Positions 61,037 through 64,000 of a stretch of 64,000 nucleotides of DNA are shown in pieces. Origin of the DNA: an uncultured Neglectibacter sp. (lineage in GTDB: Bacteria; Bacillota; Clostridia; Oscillospirales; Acutalibacteraceae); contig CALFFN010000013.1 in NCBI GenBank assembly GCA_937958185.1, positions 84,039 through 148,038 on the forward strand, in the 5' to 3' direction. Below the pieces are notes generated by a model, which made no database searches, had not been told where the DNA came from, and saw nothing but the letters and a program-made list of their open reading frames with translations. The position numbers were made by a program, and so were the translations under genes. Numbering within the stretch: the stretch's first letter is position 1; each line of letters starts with the position of its first letter.

Positions 61037-62291
61037 CGTCACGTCCTTTCAAGCGATACACCACGGCAGGGACAAGCCTTCCCGCCGCCTCCACAACCTC
61101 GGCTGCCGTATAATGCATAACCTGCTCGGCTGCCTGTTCCGGGGTTACGGTGTTTTCGGAAAGGAGCTGACCCAAATACCAGATTTCCATTGCGTGGAGA
61201 GAATCCCTGATGGAACGGAAAGAATTGCACAGTGCCAGCTTGGCGGAAAGCAGCTCTTCTTCCGTGATTTCACCTGCCTGCAGCATTTGAAGCTGGCGGA
61301 AAATCTCCTGCTCAGCCTGTTCCAGATTGGCAGTTTCCACACCGCTTTCCACATACAGGCTGCGCCCGGGAATTGAGAAATTCGAAGAACAGTAATAGCA
61401 AAGGCCCATTCTTTCCCGAACATTCTGGAAAAGCTTGGAACTGGGCGTACCGCCGAACACAGCGCTCATCAGCTGGAACAAAAACCGCTCCTCCGGCTTG
61501 GAGTCCACCCGGAAGCCCAAAGAAAGCTTCGACTGGGATACTGCCTGTTCTTCGGTCACCCTGCGGATCCCATCGGGCTTTTGATAAGGCAGAGGCGATA
61601 GGGAACGGGGCGTCCCCATTTGAGAAAAATGCTTTTGAAAAAGCTCTGGCACAGGGACGCAGTCTCCCAGAGTAAATACCTCGAACCGGGCGGAAGAAAG
61701 CACCTCCTGCCAGGCGTCAGATACCTGTTTTCTGTCCAACGCGGCAATTTGCGTTCTGCTGCCGTAACGGTCGATTTCCGCATTTTGCCCGGCAAACAGC
61801 AATTCTTCGCAGCGCTGATGGGCGTAAGTGATCTTATCACTGAATTCCGTGTCTTTCAGCTCCAGCAGCTGGCGCTGCTCCTGCCGGAAATTCTCCTCCG
61901 GGAAACAGCCGTCCTCGTCCAGAAGAGGAGAAAACAAAGCGCTGAAAAGCAGCCCGGAAAGCTCGGAAAACATATCATCTTTCCCAAACGCATATCGGTT
62001 TGAAATGCCTGCCACGGAAATGGTCAGGCACTGGAAGCCGCCCAGCTTCATCACCCTTGTGCTCAGAGACGCCCCGTACAGCTCGGACAGCCTTCTGTTT
62101 AAGGAGAGAAAGTCGGGGTATTCCCGGGTAGCTCTCGTTACCAAACTGGGTAAAATTCCGTAAACCGCCGCAGTTTCTCTGGTAAGCGGCAGCAGCATAT
62201 TTACGGAAATCTTCATGGTCTTAAATCTGGAATCTGTGCGGCTTGTCAATGTTGCAGAATCGCACAGCCGCCATATTTTATTTTCATTCAT
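61029..62291 (-). CDS. M16 family peptidase homologue, non-catalytic type (YmfF-like)
   Basis: 420-residue protein of the M16 fold that has no HxxEH zinc motif in the expected place (the region reads SLVTRATREYPDFLSLNRRLSELYGASL), so it is probably a partner subunit of the active M16 protein encoded next. LYGASLSTRVMKLGGFQ and FSIPGRSLYVESGVE are conserved fold positions. It is the first gene of the nine-gene minus-strand operon ending in recN, behind a ~290-nt leader. Confidence 0.9.
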   Translation of the reverse strand: MNENKIWRLCDSATLTSRTDSRFKTMKISVNMLLPLTRETAAVYGILPSLVTRATREYPDFLSLNRRLSELYGASLSTRVMKLGGFQCLTISVAGISNRYAFGKDDMFSELSGLLFSALFSPLLDEDGCFPEENFRQEQRQLLELKDTEFSDKITYAHQRCEELLFAGQNAEIDRYGSRTQIAALDRKQVSDAWQEVLSSARFEVFTLGDCVPVPELFQKHFSQMGTPRSLSPLPYQKPDGIRRVTEEQAVSQSKLSLGFRVDSKPEERFLFQLMSAVFGGTPSSKLFQNVRERMGLCYYCSSNFSIPGRSLYVESGVETANLEQAEQEIFRQLQMLQAGEITEEELLSAKLALCNSFRSIRDSLHAMEIWYLGQLLSENTVTPEQAAEQVMHYTAAEVVEAAGRLVPAVVYRLKGRDDG

Positions 62292-62582
62292 TCCGATTTG
62301 CCCTTTCTAATTATCCAGGATTCAGAATCCATTATGACCCACTGATTGGAGAAACCCGGTCTTTCCGAAGGAAAGACATATGCTTCTTGCAAAGCAAAAG
62401 AGAAGCGTTTTCCGAAGAAAGACACAGGCTTTCTTCTGCTCAGGGGTTCTCTCTGATGATTGCTTTGCAATCATTTTCACCTGGCGGTGGGCACTCGTGA
62501 AGCGTCCTTGCACAAACCACAGGTAAATCGCCCGACCACGGATTTTGTTTTTCCAACATCTTGAATCCAGAATCTAGAATCT
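62292..62582 (-). other. Structured ~290-nt leader of the M16-lgt-dxs-recN operon
   Basis: No gene is present. Between a promoter and the first M16 gene lie several hairpins: ATGATTGC/GCAATCAT (62455-62473), CTTTCC/GGAAAG (62361-62375), and a longer arm pairing CACCTGG with CCACAGGT (62478-62523). An outer GAGAAACCC...GGGGTTCTC arm encloses the central part. Near-direct repeats of 22 bp (62314-62335 and 62566-62587, 18 of 22 identical) flank the stretch. I do not recognise a known riboswitch or small RNA. Confidence 0.6.
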
Positions 62583-62610
62583 ATTATATCACAAAGAAGC
62601 AAGTTTTCAA
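62583..62610 (-). promoter_or_regulatory. Promoter of the M16-lgt-dxs-recN operon
   Basis: On the minus strand TTGAAA (62605-62610) is 16 nt before TATAAT (62583-62588). Confidence 0.68.
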
Positions 62611-62631
62611 AGGAAAACAGAAAAAATAATG

Positions 62632-62671
62632 AAAAAGGTCACGGCGTTGGAAAAAGCACCATGACCTTTTT
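62632..62671 (-). terminator. Terminator after upp
   Basis: AAAAAGGTCA (62632-62641) and TGACCTTTTT (62662-62671) pair; the A/T-rich ends make it work on either strand. It lies 20 nt past the upp stop. Confidence 0.88.
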
Positions 62672-62690
62672 GAAGTATCGTGATATAAAG

Positions 62691-63320
62691 TTACAGCGTG
62701 CCGAAAATCCGGTCTCCGGCATCTCCCAAGCCGGGCAGGATATAGCCGTTCTCATTCAGCTTTTCATCTACGGACGCGCAATAAATGTGAACGTCGGGGT
62801 GGGCTTCCGTCAGCGCCTTTAATCCCTCAGGGGCAGCAATGATGCAGAGGAATTTAATGCTCTTAGGACGGCTGCGCTTCACGATGGTGATAGCGTCAAT
62901 GGCAGAACCGCCGGTTGCCAGCATGGGATCGAGAACGATCACGTCGCGTTCTTCAATATCCTGAGGCAGTTTATTGTAATATTCCACGGGCTTCAGGGTG
63001 TCGTGGTCACGGTACAAGCCGATATGACCGACCTTTGCGGAAGGAACGAGGTTCAGCATACCGTCCACCATGCCTAAGCCGGCGCGGAGAATGGGCACAA
63101 AAGCCAGCTTACGCCCGGCGATCACCTTGGTAACGGTTTTCTGCATGGGCGTTTCAATTTCCACGTCCATCAAGGGAAGGTCGCGGGTGGCTTCGTAACA
63201 CATCAGGGTGGCGATCTCGTTCACCAGTTCCCGGAAATGCTTGGTGCCCGTTTCAGCGTTCCGCAAAAAGGTAAGCTTGTGCTGAATGAGCGGATGCTCC
63301 ATTACCTGTATTTTACCCAT
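62691..63320 (-). CDS. upp: Uracil phosphoribosyltransferase
   Basis: Salvages uracil to UMP with phosphoribosyl pyrophosphate. It has 209 residues. The PRPP loop is DVIVLDPMLATGGSA near 122-136, and the uracil-binding C-terminus is GYILPGLGDAGDRIFGTL. It starts 19 bp after rpiB on the same strand; rpiB-upp proximity is known in Firmicutes. Confidence 0.98.
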   Translation of the reverse strand: MGKIQVMEHPLIQHKLTFLRNAETGTKHFRELVNEIATLMCYEATRDLPLMDVEIETPMQKTVTKVIAGRKLAFVPILRAGLGMVDGMLNLVPSAKVGHIGLYRDHDTLKPVEYYNKLPQDIEERDVIVLDPMLATGGSAIDAITIVKRSRPKSIKFLCIIAAPEGLKALTEAHPDVHIYCASVDEKLNENGYILPGLGDAGDRIFGTL

Positions 63321-63339
63321 TTGTTTTCTCCTTTGTCTT

Positions 63340-63768
63340 CTATTCTTCGATCAGATCGATTCTTCTCTGATGTCTCTCCTCACCGGAAAACTCTGTATTC
63401 AAAAAGGTATCCACAATCTTTACAGCCAGCCCCGGTCCTACCACGCGGCCGCCAAGAGCCAGTACATTGGCATTGTTGTGCTGTCTGGTGGCCTCAGCGC
63501 AGAAGCAGTCTGTGCACAGCGCCGCACGGATTCCTTTCATCTTATTTGCCGCTATGGAAATGCCGATGCCTGTGCCGCAGATCAAGATCCCCTTGTCACA
63601 CTCTCCGCTCTGAATGGCCTTCCCGACTTTTCTCGCGTAGACGGGATAGTCCACTGACTTGTTGCTGTCACATCCGAAGTCCTTGTATGGAATCTTGTGT
63701 TCCTCCAGATATCCGATGATCTCCTGTTTCAGCTCAAATCCGCCATGGTCACAGCCTAATGCTAACAT
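63340..63768 (-). CDS. rpiB: Ribose-5-phosphate isomerase B
   Basis: Interconverts ribose 5-phosphate and ribulose 5-phosphate. It has 142 residues, the RpiB size. GCDHGGFELK at the N-terminus and the catalytic cysteine in LICGTGIGISIAANK are visible, as are the phosphate-binding CTDCFCAEATRQHNNANVLALGGRVVG residues. AGGAGG lies before the ATG. It feeds PRPP synthesis and so the Upp reaction encoded next. Confidence 0.97.
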   Translation of the reverse strand: MLALGCDHGGFELKQEIIGYLEEHKIPYKDFGCDSNKSVDYPVYARKVGKAIQSGECDKGILICGTGIGISIAANKMKGIRAALCTDCFCAEATRQHNNANVLALGGRVVGPGLAVKIVDTFLNTEFSGEERHQRRIDLIEE

Positions 63769-63872
63769 TTAAATTTCCTCCTGTATTTTCATTTTTTATC
63801 GCTCTGCAGTTTATGTGCCTGCACACGGAAACGGCTTGTCCGGCATATGTCTGCCCACCGCCCGCAGGCCTG

Positions 63873-64000
63873 TTAAACATGTATCAGATGATGCCCTGCC
63901 GCCTTGAGAAGCCGGTTCATAATGGCCTGTCCCATTCTGGGCGTATCAAAGGACTCTGAAAAAATATGATCTACCTGCTCCTCATCAAACTCTCTCAAAA
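63873..64000 (-). CDS. Threonylcarbamoyl-AMP synthase Sua5/YwlC (3' end only)
   Basis: The last 42 codons of a minus-strand gene entering from the right edge; the frame ends at a TAA at 63873-63875. The peptide ends FDTPRMGQAIMNRLLKAAGH then HLIHV, which resembles the C-terminus of YwlC-type proteins that make the threonylcarbamoyl adenylate for t6A in tRNA. A ywlC-rpiB-upp neighbourhood exists in Bacillus, which supports the call. The main catalytic part is outside the window. Confidence 0.75.
   Translation of the reverse strand, partial: LREFDEEQVDHIFSESFDTPRMGQAIMNRLLKAAGHHLIHV

Overview
The window reads as chromosomal core DNA of an anaerobic, Gram-positive clostridium, most likely in the Oscillospiraceae/Ruminococcaceae neighbourhood. 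The evidence is the gene orders (clpP-clpX-lon-engB; tepA next to ftsK; folD-dxs-tlyA-nadK-argR-recN; queA-tgt-yajC; xerD-spoIIM), a T-box leader, a lysine riboswitch, strong Shine-Dalgarno sites, GTG/TTG starts and several families typical of Firmicutes (YerC, TepA, SpoIIM, the TIGR04086 membrane family, DUF3006). There is no prophage, insertion sequence, CRISPR array or plasmid gene. I cannot name the species. I count 58 protein genes, two of them cut by the window ends, and five tRNAs.

Left part (1-32.4 kb). First come the proteolysis genes clpP (partial), clpX and lon, with engB and lysA, then yerC, a methyltransferase and hslO. A tRNA block follows (Val, Asp, Phe, Gly, Cys), with a peculiar tandem hairpin repeat derived from the 3' half of tRNA-Gly. 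Next are an S1-domain protein and a lipoprotein cyclophilin. A minus-strand block carries a small kinase, rex, icd, aconitase and an AEC transporter. tepA, uppP, ftsK, a ComEC-like metallo-hydrolase and a DUF3006 gene follow, then a split cobalamin methionine synthase with its reactivation protein and metF. The arm ends with cwlD, radA, a DUF6873-like protein, a XerC-like recombinase and a sugar isomerase.

Middle (32.4-36 kb). Gene orientation turns from mainly plus to mainly minus. A xerD gene and spoIIM lie beside a 0.6-kb AT-rich gap that contains a strong candidate dif site at 35557-35584: its XerD arm is identical to that of Bacillus subtilis dif. With ftsK 14 kb away, this looks like a replication terminus. 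It is the most interesting observation in the window.

Right part (36-64 kb). This arm holds a TIGR04086 membrane protein, an ABC exporter and the queuosine genes queA/tgt with a metallo-hydrolase between them and yajC after. A lysine riboswitch controls asd-dapA-dapB plus a stand-alone ACT-domain protein. A calcium-type P-ATPase, a PAP2 phosphatase and an acetyltransferase follow. A T-box controls a GNAT gene and tyrS. A long minus-strand operon runs from a pair of M16 peptidase-family genes through lgt, folD, dxs, tlyA, nadK and argR to recN, and starts at a promoter with a ~290-nt structured leader. upp, rpiB and the 3' end of a Sua5/YwlC-type gene close the window.

Lysine and diaminopimelate synthesis is split: asd/dapA/dapB are under the riboswitch and lysA sits with engB. 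TepA, UppP, FtsK, CwlD and SpoIIM serve envelope, division and probably sporulation. FtsK, XerC, XerD and the dif candidate form a plausible chromosome-resolution set. Start codons were adjusted where a Shine-Dalgarno site clearly favoured another codon; two genes (tlyA and the AEC transporter) seem to use CTG and ATA starts.
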